From Chondrosia reniformis (Eukaryota > Porifera > Demospongiae > Chondrillida > Chondrillidae), in contig OX359191.1 in the NCBI GenBank assembly GCA_947172415.1, forward strand, positions 5,766,001-5,830,000: 64,000 nt of DNA, read 5' to 3'. Position numbers and translations under genes: made by a program. Shown piece after piece: positions 1 to 16,666 of the stretch (position 1 is its first letter; each line of letters begins with the position of its first letter). The notes under the pieces were generated by a model. It saw only the letters and a list, made by a program, of their open reading frames with translations. It was not told the origin of the DNA and did not search any database.

Positions 1-87
1 ATATTATAAAAGTTTTACATGTGCTCTGTGTCCCCTGCCTGCTGACAGTCTACTAATAAACACTTACTGTTTTACCTCATGCTACAG

Positions 88-6367
<6,280 letters not shown>

Positions 6368-6467
6368 TGGCTATTTCATATTACAGATATTACTATGGCT
6401 TTTTAATAACTATCTTAAACACACACACACTACTACGTGTGCGCCAACTTTTGGTCTCAAAATTTTC

Positions 6468-6473
6468 AATAAA
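6468..6473 (+). terminator. Poly(A) signal of MYRF-like gene
   Basis: AATAAA about 100 bp after the TAG stop, followed by AT-rich sequence. It supports the stop at 6367 being the true end of the transcript rather than a skipped membrane exon downstream. Confidence 0.6.
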
Positions 6474-7005
6474 ATATAAAGTTGATAATATAGATTCTGA
6501 TCAAGTATAATTAAGCAATCACTAATTTACTAATTTGTCAGCATGAGTTACACACATGCGTATGTGGTCTTATTGCTATATACGTACATACGTAAATCAT
6601 AGATATACAGTATATATTCACAGTTAGCCTTTGACTCATACAATAATTGTAGTATAATATTACAATTACAGTGCAGTGTTTTAAACAGTACTAGTCAAGT
6701 CACTGCATTGTGTATGTAGGCATGGTCAGCAAATGCAATTTTGGTCATAATTTTTAAGTAATTAATTTTATATGTGACCTTTGTAACATCTGCCATACAT
6801 GTATACATACTTATACATTTCTGTATTCTATATTTCTACTTACTTCAACACATATAACATGCATCATATATATATATTTTCTTGACATAAACTGCATGCA
6901 CCTGCATGATCAATTACCAGTTTCAGTGGAAAATTAGCATTTACATGTAATTAATCAAAAAGAATATTTAATCAATTTATATACATATTGTCTATATAAT
7001 AGAGG
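6474..7005. other. MYRF-7TM intergenic spacer
   Basis: AT-rich spacer between convergent genes; no gene seen. It recurs in diverged form at 23300-23900 and 55500-56720, each time between MYRF 3' exons and a 7TM gene, so it belongs to the duplicated unit. Confidence 0.6.
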
Positions 7006-8351
7006 TTACATGCTTTTTGTATTTGTTTTAAAATGGATTGAACCTCTTCTGCAAAAGAAACAAATAAGTCTTTTTGCATTCTCTTGCACATGTTTCAAGA
7101 AGACAACAAACAATATTGGTGTTGGTAGTAGAGATAGCACATGGATTAGTAAAGCTATTATTGGTGACAGTCCATTTAAGTCATTAGTTGATAAAATTAA
7201 CATGACTGGAATGAGATGACCAAGAAATGATAAGTTACTTCCAATTATGAGATACAATGACAGTTTAGCAATTGCCTTGTGAAGTTCCATCTTTCTTGAT
7301 TTTTTGACATCGGCACTGACATCACCTAATACCACTTGTGTTTTCAGGTGTCTCAAGGTAATGATTGGTAGCACAACTGATAGTAGCAGTGAAGGAATTG
7401 CAGTGAGTAGGAATCCCGTAAGGACTAGGGCAATAGTGGAACTGGTAAGGGTGCTGTTATTTATAGTTGTGGGTGTGTCATGTACAACAAATATAGGAAC
7501 ATTGATGGCAATGTTGATAATCCATAGTACAAGACAGCCAAATAGTACTCCTTTCATGTTTATCTTGTAAAATACATACCTGTATTAAAATAGTTTATGT
7601 ATTATGTACAGTAAAAAGAAATAATATTGTCTAAGTATATAGGTATATCACTGACCATATATACATAGTCAATCTGCAATCTCTATAGTGAAGTATAGTT
7701 GTGCATCTAGATCTTTAAAATTGTACAATGAGTTACTGTACTATAGATCTGGAATGTTTTGGTCTATCCATGATGAAACCTGATGAATACGCCCTCACTG
7801 GCATAATATTTGTGGAATGATAATTATTAGACATTCAGACGGTGCATGATTCTATATAGATTATTTAGCCCACTATTGATGATGGACTGAGGCCTGTGAC
7901 CTACATTTAATAATTAAAGGCTTAATTAGCTAGTTGATTCAGGAGTATAGAGATAGATATATATGCCACATACCTTAGATAGATGAAAACCAGAATAATA
8001 TAACAACCATTAAAGATAAATCTGCCATACACTCCAATTTCTAATACGAAATCCGCTGCTCTGTGGAAATAGCTTGAAGTTATTAAAGCATAAATTCTGA
8101 AATTTATAAAATACAAATAATGTCCACAGGCTATTGCGATGCAGCTTACTAAGATATTCACAAGGGAGATGCGAATAACTTTGGGTAGTGGTCCTTTCAT
8201 TACTAGAGTCACTATAAGAAAAGCATCTACTACAATAACTGGAAGCAACAATTAATGCGGGGGACAGATAAATAATCCAAGCAATCACGCCATCTAAATC
8301 AGCTTCACTTTGTGTATCGTAGGTCTCTGTTTCATTCGTCCACATTGCCAA
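7006..8351 (-). pseudogene. 7TM receptor-like gene, copy 1 (frameshift in exon 1)
   Basis: Two exons on the minus strand: 8351-7974 (N-terminus, TM1-3) and 7579-7006 (TM4-7, cytoplasmic tail), with a GT-AG intron splitting an Arg codon after FIYL. Exon 2 is open to the end of the tail (FKTNTKSM). Exon 1 has 4 extra bases near 8250 relative to copies 2-5, shifting frame at the start of TM1 (after YLSPAL). As it stands the product is a ~30-residue N-terminus plus out-of-frame residues. The extra bases fit an AATT insertion. Family features are described under the copy at 24347-26040. Confidence 0.8.
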
Positions 8352-8640
8352 GGACCCAAACTGCCTTTATTATAATGAACCGATTAGTTTTCCTTCTGAA
8401 ATGACCGATACTTGAGCTGCTAGACTACGTGTGTACTTGAATGGTTCATAAATTTCCGGGCGTTGGGAAAACTTGATATGTAAGTTTTCATTGATAAATT
8501 GTATATATGATAATTTGACGAGGAAGCGATATCGGATTGTGAGTTGTGATATCGATACAGTTCAGCCCTAGCAATTATAATTTGGCATAATAACCTATAT
8601 AGAATTGACACCAACAGTTGCAAGCACAGCTGCATCATAG
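8352..8640 (-). promoter_or_regulatory. Conserved 5' flank / promoter of 7TM family
   Basis: Immediately upstream of the 7TM start codon. In gene orientation a TATA-like ATTATAATAAAGGCAG lies ~25-40 bases before ATG. Farther up come a GC-richer block with CCCAGCGCCCGGAAATTT (its CCGGAAAT resembles an ETS-family site, inference; this copy has one C/T change) and the block ACGTAGTCTAGCAGC. The flank also appears at 21265, 26041, 31458, 35594, 59056 and 62157. TSS and factor binding are not shown. Confidence 0.5.
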
Positions 8641-8756
8641 ATATACGACTCCTTTAATGGAGGGTGTTACTAAAACCTGGAATGGAATGGGACGCGCTGG
8701 AACGGAAGTCACGTGTTCTGGAACGGTTTTCACGTGGAGTCACATGTTCGTCACAG

Positions 8757-11700
8757 ATATTCACGAACTTGAAAAGGTTTGTCCTAAATTAAAGGACAGA
8801 CTTAAGCTAAAGAAGGCAATAAAGTCAATACTAAAGGTATTCCATATATGGCTTAACTTTAAATAATACATGTAAATTCATGTATGTATACGTATGCATG
8901 CATGCAGGATGGCCAACAGGATCAAAAATTCCCTGAAACATATGAGGTACACAGCCATGTACACTACAAATAGCCAATATCAATTAATTAGGCTCACTCA
9001 GAATTCTCCGCATGTATATAGTGAACTTTTAACTTCATGTAAATCCTTGATCTAATTCACTTAACCTACAACATATAGGAAGTAGAGGATGAGATGGAAA
9101 CCAATAATGAAGGAAATGTGAAGGTTACTATAAACATACTTACATCATACAGAACCATATCCTGCCTGATTTTTGATTGTCATCAACATTTCCACAGAAC
9201 ATGCAGTTGGCCTCATATACGTCTATAGAACTGATTAGTTGGACTTTGTATGTGTGATTAAAATTCCACATTCTGGCTCTAAATGTACCTCATGCAGTAA
9301 TGTAATAACTCACCATATAACCTCCACAATTCAATTTTAAACATTAGACTGTTATTTCATGCGTCATCTTGGTATGTACACACCTATATGCAGGAGTAAA
9401 AATAAGTTATATCAATTAATGCATGCATACAGGATATCTCACTAATTATGGACAGGAGAGCCCAATTGCAAGAAATGCAAATTAACAAGAAATTACCACT
9501 TGAAAAGGAGAAAGATGTATATAATTAGACCATATGTGCACGCAAGCAAAGAAGTACCATGGTATCTACTGTTGTAAATTTAGATTGAATTGAAAGAAAT
9601 TGCTGAAATTGGTGAGGTTGCTCTTCCCATTCCACTAAAATACCAGTTACCCAAGGATCTTGAGAAAGAATTAAGGGAAGGAAAAGTCATTTCTCTGAAG
9701 ACTTTAAGAAGGGTAGCTAAACATGTTAGCCAAACTATATGTTTAGTTATACAAGGAAGGTGACTAAAGCTGACAGAGAGCGAGTGGCAAGAGAAGTAAC
9801 CAGCAGATTTCCTATACTGGGAAATAGTGTAAGTCCTGTCATGGGTTGCATGCACATACATGCCCTGCTTCATTACATATAAACAGGTGGTGTTTGCTCA
9901 AATATTAAGAGAGAAATATAAAGAACTAAATCGCCCTCCCAGAACTATGACTAAATTGCAGGATATATCAAAAAATACAGGAGGAAAACCGAAAGAGAAG
10001 TGCAATGTAAGGAAAGGCATGTGAATGTATACATGTATATATATGGCAAGCTTTCCAATATCAAGGACATTAGTCATAAAATGTCTGATGAAGACGGAAA
10101 TGAATTTGAGGATGACTATGCTTTTAAAAAAAACTGTGAATTATTAAAAGCCGAATTTGCTAAACAAGAAAGAAATCAATTGCTGATATGTAAGTATATT
10201 AACCCTTTATGCGCGAGTGACGCATATTTGCGTCAATTAATTAGGTATCTTCAATAGCGAGAGCCGCATATTTGCGTCAAAGATACCATGGACGTTTTGT
10301 AGTAAGATTTACAGAGCTACATAACACTGCTGCAGCCGAAATGTTGGCGATACAAAGACTAAAGACGGTGGTTTATTTGTGCGCCTTATTCTACTTGCCA
10401 CGCTTCACTTGACGGTTTGGTAAACAATTTGTTTGAGGCTACGACGCTTCTCCAATGTTCTAGGGCTTTGAAAAGACTACATAAAGATATATCGTTACAA
10501 AAGGATAACCAGGGCTCTTCCTGACCGAATTTGCTTCCGTAGATAGTCAGAGAAAGCTTCTTACCCGAAGGAACTTAGAAAACATAGCCGTGCTTACTTT
10601 CTTCACTAAAAGAGGTAATATCTCGAAAATTAGAGCATCTTAGAAGCCAATAGAGCAACAAAATATGGCTAAAAATCGGCATCAAAGTTTTACCGTCATA
10701 AAGATTTGCCACATTCCTATCGAGGTGACGAATTTTAATTCCTGCCTCATGGTGTCCTCGTGACAATTAAATATCGCTTCTGGTGATTATTACGCCCACG
10801 TAATTATCTCGCGCATAAAGGGTTAACCTATAAGTCTTTGTCTGCATGCATGTGCTCAATTTTGGCATACATGCAACGCTGGCTTAATGAAAGCAACATA
10901 TAAACCAAGAAGAAAGGAGATGGAAAAAGATAGCAATGCACGATCAACTATTCTTGCCTATCCATTTTTAGGGTGTTTACAGGAGGTGAGTTGCATGCAT
11001 ATATGAATCATAAGTAACTGACCTCAATCTGTTAACATTCATGCATATACATGCAGTTTTCATTGGAATTTGGAAGGTTGGCAGGACATGAAATTGATGA
11101 AGAAGTGTTTCCAAGGCAACTAGCTGATAAAATCATCCAAATTGCTTCGAAGGAAATATAAATGCACGAGTTGCAGAAAATAGTACTAGAGAAAAAAGAA
11201 GGTATATATATAATGAAAATCAGTTGTTAATTTTATATATATTTTGCTCTAAATGTATGTAAACATAGAACCCGGAGAGCAGGCAATCACAGCCTTAAGA
11301 TGCCTACTCAGCAACAAGGCAGGAAAAGTTGACCAGATACTGTGGCTCTTAAATATCCTGTTAGTATATATGTGCTCAACTTATATACACTGTCCAAGTT
11401 ATAGACTTCATGTACACATAAAGGTTGTTCTATATATTTGATATGTAGACATCAATGCATCCAGAAGAAGCCTGCAAAGAGAGAGAACTTAGAGCACCAG
11501 TGGTTGCATATACAGAAAATCAAGCTTAAGCTTGGCTTGTTGTTGACTGCATGTGCATATTCTCTTTTGAAAAAAAACTTGCAGCACACATCCTCCTAGG
11601 TGTCTACTATGTCTTCAACCTGAAATATCCAGTGCATCTCACAACTGTTTTCCATTTTTTTGAAGAAGTCTTCATGGCTGATAGAAGAGGGGTAAAGAAA

Positions 11701-11763
11701 AGCCAAAGCTATAAATTAAGAGCCCTTAAATCTTTCTACATTTGTAACACTCTTAACTTATGA
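8757..11763 (+). pseudogene. SAM-domain gene (SAMD3-like uncharacterised family), decayed
   Basis: A string of exon-like blocks with splice borders: 8757-8836 (end of a SAM domain: CPKLKDRLKLKKAIK), 8908-8946, 9079-9117, 9433-9516 (phase-consistent), ~9584-9829 (KADRERVAREVTSRFPILG), 9887-10006 (VVFAQILREKYKELNR), ~10063-10189 (MSDEDGNEFEDDYAFKKNC), ~10872-10986 (PRRKEMEKDSNARS), ~11056-11158, 11269-11361 and ~11450-11763 (LGVYYVFNLKYP). The order resembles the large animal family with an N-terminal SAM domain and an uncharacterised C-terminal half; function unknown. Lesions: frameshift near 9740, stops near 11159 and 11527, no acceptor for the block after the MITE at 10199. Not seen: the first half of SAM. 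A diverged gene with mis-drawn exons is the alternative. Confidence 0.5.
10199..10826. mobile_element. piggyBac-type MITE, copy 1
   Basis: Flanked by TTAA on both sides, with terminal inverted repeats CCCTTTATGCGCGAG / CTCGCGCATAAAGGG. TTAA targets and a CCC start are hallmarks of piggyBac elements. Just inside the left end sit two copies of the near-palindrome GACGCATATTTGCGTC (one degraded), possible transposase-binding sites (inference). It carries no transposase. It landed ~10 bp past an exon donor of the SAM-domain gene. Nearly identical to the copy at 13019. Confidence 0.85.
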
Positions 11764-12198
11764 CTTAATTATAACTTGTAACAGTAACTAGATAGTTCTA
11801 TCTTCTTAACTTTGAAACACTACACGATAATTATACACTGTACCCAGATATGCTGTTTTACTTGACCAATTTACGGAGCCAATATTTTTACTATGTATGA
11901 AACTCAGTTACCAACCTGCTGTGGGAATGTTAAGCTTCGTTCACAGTAGGTCTTGCAACATCTGAGAGCTATGCATAGGTCTTGAAGAACTGCAAGTCCG
12001 GAGTTAAAGCGATCAAAACGCCCAATAGTAAATTTGAAAACATAGCTTCAATTCTGATTGGAGGAAGTTCCTAACCGATTGCGAAATTCATTACAATGGT
12101 GACATTTTATTTTAGTCATATAATGATGTTTAACATAAAACATTAACGTTAAACAGAGTTAATGTATGGAGTGCTACGTCAATGGGCAATTTTTATAG
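11764..12198. other. Spacer, no gene recognised
   Basis: AT-rich spacer between the SAM-domain gene and the second MITE. I see no coding signal, RNA gene or repeat known from elsewhere in the window. Confidence 0.4.
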
Positions 12199-12827
12199 TT
12201 AACCCTTTATGCGCGAGTGACGCATATTTGCGTCTAATAATTAGGTATGGTCAATAGCGAGTGACGCATATTTGCGTTCAAGGTAACAGCGGCTTATTTG
12301 TAGCGCAATCTACAGAGGTACGCGCAAGTACTGCAGCCGAAACGTTGGCGATACCAAGACTAAAGACGGAGGTTTATTTGTGCGCCTTATTCTGCTTACC
12401 ACGCTTCACTTGACGGTTTGGTAAACAATTTGTTTGAGGCTACGACGCTTCTCCAATGTTCTAGGGCTTTGAAAAGACTACATAAAGATATACCGTTACA
12501 AAAGGATAACCAGGGCTCTTCCTGACCGAATTTGCTTCCGTAGATAGTCAGAGAAAGCTTCTTATCCGAAGGAACTTAGAAAACATAGCCGTGCTTACTT
12601 TCTTCACTAAAAGAGGTAATATCTCGAAAATTAGAGCATCTTAGAAGCCAATAGAGCAACAAAATATGGCTAAAAATCAGCATCAAAGTTTTACCGTCAT
12701 AAAGAGTTGCCACATTCCTATGGAGGTGACGAATTTTAATTCCTGCCTCATGGTGTCCTCGTGACAATTAAATATCGCTTCTGGTGATTATTACGCCCAC
12801 GTAATTATCTCGCGGATAAAGGGTTAA
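12199..12827. mobile_element. piggyBac-type MITE, copy 2
   Basis: Same TTAA-bounded family as 10199-10826, the most diverged of the three: the right inverted repeat reads CTCGCGGATAAAGGG, and the subterminal block keeps two intact GACGCATATTTGCGT motifs. Confidence 0.85.
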
Positions 12828-13018
12828 ATAAGGGGAATCAGCAAGGAACATGGCTGCCATTTGGCACTGCTATATACTAGGGCCATACTATATAGAGATA
12901 TACACAGCTATACAAAGAGATATAAATCAATTACTGTATTTGAACACAAAAAATGCAGCTGCATCTCTTACATAGCAACGTTAACATTAGACACCTTAGT
13001 AACAGTTTTTCTAAGCAT
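12828..13018. other. Spacer between MITEs 2 and 3
   Basis: No gene recognised. Removing MITE 3 with one TTAA would place this flank directly against the retrotransposon at 13643, but I cannot read a convincing reverse transcriptase upstream of the join. Confidence 0.35.
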
Positions 13019-13646
13019 TTAACCCTTTATGCGCGAGTGACGCATATTTGCGTCAATTAATTAGGTATCTTCAATAGCGAGTGCCGCATATTTGCGTCAA
13101 AGATACCATGGACGTTTTGTAGTAAGATTTACAGAGCTACATAACACTGCTGCAGCCGAAATGTTGGCCATACAAAGACTAAAGACGGTGGTTTATTTGT
13201 GCGCCTTATTCTGCTTGCCACGCTTCACTTGACGGTTTGGTAAACAATTTGTTTGAGGCTACGACGCTTCTCCAATATTCTAGGGCTTTGAAAAGACTAC
13301 ATAAAGATATACCGTTACAAAAGGATAACCAGGGCTCTTCCTGACCGAATTTGCTTCCGTAGATAGTCAGAGAAAGCTTCTTACCCGAAGGAACTTAGAA
13401 AACATAGCCGTGCTTACTTTCTTCACTAAAAGAGGTAATATCTCGAAAATTAGAGCATCTTAGAAGCCAATAGAGCAACAAAATATGGCTAAAAATCGGC
13501 ATCAAAGTTTTACCGTCATAAAGAGTTGCCACATTCCTATCGAGGTGACGAAGTTTAATTCCTGCCTCATGGTGTCCTCGTGACAATTAAATATCGCTTC
13601 TGGTGATTATTACGCCCACGTAATTATCTCACGCATAAAGGGTTAA
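13019..13646. mobile_element. piggyBac-type MITE, copy 3
   Basis: TTAA-bounded, nearly identical to copy 1, with inverted repeats CCCTTTATGCGCGAG and a one-base variant at the right end (CTCACGCATAAAGGG). Its right TTAA abuts the truncated retrotransposon. Confidence 0.85.
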
Positions 13647-14506
13647 CATTTTTAGGTATCCAAATCGACACAGAAAAAATGCAAGCCCGCCTGCCTGCAG
13701 ACAAACTCTCACGCTTGCAAAGGGAGCTTACTAGTTGGCAGGCTAAAAAATCATGTACTAGAAATGAGCTGGAACATTTAATAGGCGTTCTACAATTTGC
13801 TTGTAGGGTAGTTCCTCAGGGTCGGCCATTTTTAAGAAGGATGATCAACTTGTTGTCAATTCCAAGGGCACCCCACCACCACATTCGCCTTAATGTAGAC
13901 TTCCGATCTGATTTAGCTTGGTGGTCAACCTTTGTAAATTTCTGGAATGGAATCACATTTCTCAACCTGACGCAGCAGGTGGTCCCATCCATGAATGTAT
14001 TCACTGACGCATCAGGCACGTTCAGTTGCGGGGCACTCTGGGGCAACTTGTGGTTACAAGGACAATGGCCTTTAGAGTGGGAATCAGTTAACATTATGGT
14101 AAAAGAATTGGTCCCTGTGGTCCTCGCTTGTGCTATGTGGGGTAGCCAATGGTCTGGGCATCATGTTCAGTTCCACATAGATAACTCATCTGTAGTTCAA
14201 GTCATCAAGAAAGGGTCCTCCAAGGAACCCTCAGGGGTGGTGATGCACCTCTTGAGATGCCTATCTTTCTTCTCAGCTTACTATAAATTTACCCTAGCCA
14301 CTTGTCATGTTGCTGGCATACATAATACATTAGCCGATGGCATTTCACGTAACACATTATCCTGCGTTTATTCTCAGGTCCCCACCCTCAGTGCAGAACC
14401 CACCCCAATCCCAATCCCTCTCTGGTCCTTGCTAGTACTGGAAAGACCAGATTGGATATCAAACCGGTGGAGGTCGCTCTTCAGAAATTCTATTCTTATG
14501 GCTTAG
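13643..14506 (+). pseudogene. DIRS-type retrotransposon: RT C-terminus and RNase H
   Basis: Opens in frame with LTFLGIQIDTEKM, the end of a DIRS/Ngaro reverse transcriptase; the polymerase core is missing, so the element is 5'-truncated at the MITE's TTAA. RNase H follows with its acidic set visible: D in FTDASGTFSCG, E in VKELVPVV, D in FHIDNSSVV and D in HNTLADGISR. The frame runs to 14506 and overlaps the start of the recombinase reading frame at ~14490, a usual DIRS arrangement. Not autonomous. Confidence 0.8.
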
Positions 14507-15425
14507 CCACCACTACAAAAAAGGCATAATAGTTCAGGCCAAAAACGATTTTTAGATTTTTGCAGAAAATATAAACTCCCTTCTGATCCCCCAACAGAGA
14601 ATACTATTCTATTATTTATATCTCAGTTGGGGGAAGATGGTTTAGCAGTATCAACCATCAGATTATACCTATCTGCAATCCGTAACCTCCTAATTAACTT
14701 GGGTTTATTCTCCGTTACACTTTACTCACCAAGAGTTGAGCTAGTCCTTAGAGGTATTAAGAGATTTAAGGCCAACCGTGGTGTGCTAGACAGATCCCGC
14801 CTCCCAATCACGCCATCAGTCCTTCGCAAGTTGAAGAGGGTCTGGAGCATGAATCCAAACTCATATTCCAATCGCTTATTTTGGGCAGCAGCCTGTCTTG
14901 GATTTTTCGGATTCCTTCGTTGTGCTGAGTTTACAGTACCATCTGCTAGCTCTTATGATAGGGCTCGGCACCTTTCGCTTTCTGACGTTTCATTCTCACG
15001 ATCTACCCAGACAGTTTCCAGGTTAGCCATCAAGATTAAACAGTCAAAGACAGACCCATTCGCAAAAGGAGTTTATATCTTTCTCTCCAAGACAGGCACT
15101 GACCTGTATCCAGTCTCAGCGCTCCTTGATTACCTTGTATTGCGAGGTCCACATGATGGCCCTCTCTTCACCTTCAAGGATGCTAGTCCATTAACTAGGG
15201 TCCGGCTGGTTGAAGAAATGCAAAAAGCTCTCTCTGTGGCCGGTATTGACGCTAGCCATTATACAGGCCATAGCTTTAGAATAGGGGCTGCAACGACCGC
15301 CTCAAAGCAGGGGTGTCCGATGCAAAAATCAAGATGCTGGGCCGTTGGGAGAGTTCGGCCTATCAATGCTATCTGCAGACCTCAAGGGAGGAACTGGCAT
15401 CAGTCTCATCAGTACTAGCTCATTC
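14490..15425 (+). pseudogene. DIRS-type retrotransposon: tyrosine recombinase, two frame lesions
   Basis: Tyrosine recombinase that replaces integrase in DIRS elements. Starts in the overlapping frame (KFYSYGLATTTKKA), hits a stop at ~14529 caused by a one-base loss, then is open from 14627 with the SAM-like core-binding region (STIRLYLSAIRNL). The first catalytic Arg is in GFLRCAEFT and the HxxR box in TGHSFRIGAA. A second one-base loss near 15305-15312 moves the tail and the nucleophilic Tyr (in SSAYQCYLQ) into another frame. Two lesions make it inactive. Confidence 0.8.
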
Positions 15426-16666
15426 CCCAATTTAAAAAAAAAAAAATACTGTATAACCTGTTACACTTACACTCGTGGTATATATATATTAACTTTTATA
15501 TACGTACGTAGTATATATGTATATATAGATGTATTTTACATTACTGTTCAGGATCAAAGGCCCAGTTATTATAATTTGATTGCTATGTTATTATTCGCCA
15601 TACAGTTAGTCTGTAAGGCGTAGTCTCTAATCAGTCAAGTCAATTCAATTTCCGTTGGAGCTAGATGTATTTATATTGTGTCTTTATGCTTTGGGGGAGT
15701 CTCCCCTTCACAAATGTTTGGGTCTGACTCATGGCAGTATGCGGTTAGCACCTTAACCCCAAAGCTTCTAGGGGTGGTAAATTTATACTTGAAGCGGTCA
15801 CCCTCTTACCTGGTAGGTATACGGTATAGGCTGGGAACCTGAGCATGGACACTTCTATAGGCCAGACTCTAATTATTTCAAAGGATGCCTGTTGCTCTCA
15901 GGCACAGGGTGTCGTATACATAGGTACATTCATATTGTATGGCCATGCCTAAATAGATCTACAGTCCTTAAAGTATTTGCACCCGGTGCACTTCTCTCGT
16001 CACATTTGGGAGTATTTTGATAAATAGCATGGCTGGCTTTAAAGGTAAGGGGTGCACCAGCAATGGCAACTCCTAAAAAACAGTGTTTAGTTGACATACT
16101 GCATACCCTGGCCTTCCGCCAGCTCAATGCATAGATATGCATAGGCTAAAAGGTTTTCCAACCCTGGTACGTGGCAAGGAAGGTGGAAACAGGTGTGCAT
16201 TAGAGCTTCAAGTTACGGGTCAAGGTAGGTGTAGGCATTGATCAAGTGGAATACATTAACGGCCATTGATCCTGAGTACGGTTGAAGAGTCATGTGATGA
16301 TTATGAATTCTATTACAATGCTCTTACACGTGGAGTTGCACATGCGTCGTAGTCAAAAAAGGTGTGAAAGGCTAATTGAGGTTAGACTTAAAGGTAGTGT
16401 TGTGGTTTGGTTTCCATTCATCTCCCCGTCCCCCTTCCCTTTCATTTTGATTCCAAGATAAAATTATTTTTATAAATTTTTCTAGTAAGTTTGGCTCTTT
16501 CTGTAGCTTAATATATATTTTCCTATTAAATAAGAGTTGTATGTACATTTTACAGTGTTTATTCGGTGAAATAGCCCTTAAGTTTTGTTCATTCTCCCGA
16601 TTTTGACGTAGCAATGAGTCTCTATGAGTTAAGTATTCTATTAAGTATTCTCCCTTATGTAGAGAA
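15426..16666. other. Region after the DIRS element, unassigned
   Basis: 15,426-15,620 is A-run and AT microsatellite DNA. 15,630-16,330 is clearly richer in GC than its surroundings and may be the terminal part of the DIRS element or another inserted repeat; I recognise no protein on either strand. 16,330-16,666 holds no recognised gene before the start codon at 16667. Confidence 0.35.

Noticed and set aside
7770..7812. CTGATGAATACGCC... in the 7TM introns as another hammerhead
   Set aside because: A stem can form but no GAAA follows it, so the core is absent.
9580..9873. Minus-strand 97-residue ORF
   Set aside because: Shadow of the SAM-gene exon on the plus strand, which carries the family motifs.
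10575..10766. A 63-residue minus-strand ORF conserved in all three MITEs
   Set aside because: The MITE copies are nearly identical overall, so the ORF is conserved no more than the rest; it has no recognisable domain.
15930..16142. Minus-strand ORF of 70 residues
   Set aside because: No similarity I recognise, no splice context, and it lies in repeat-like DNA.
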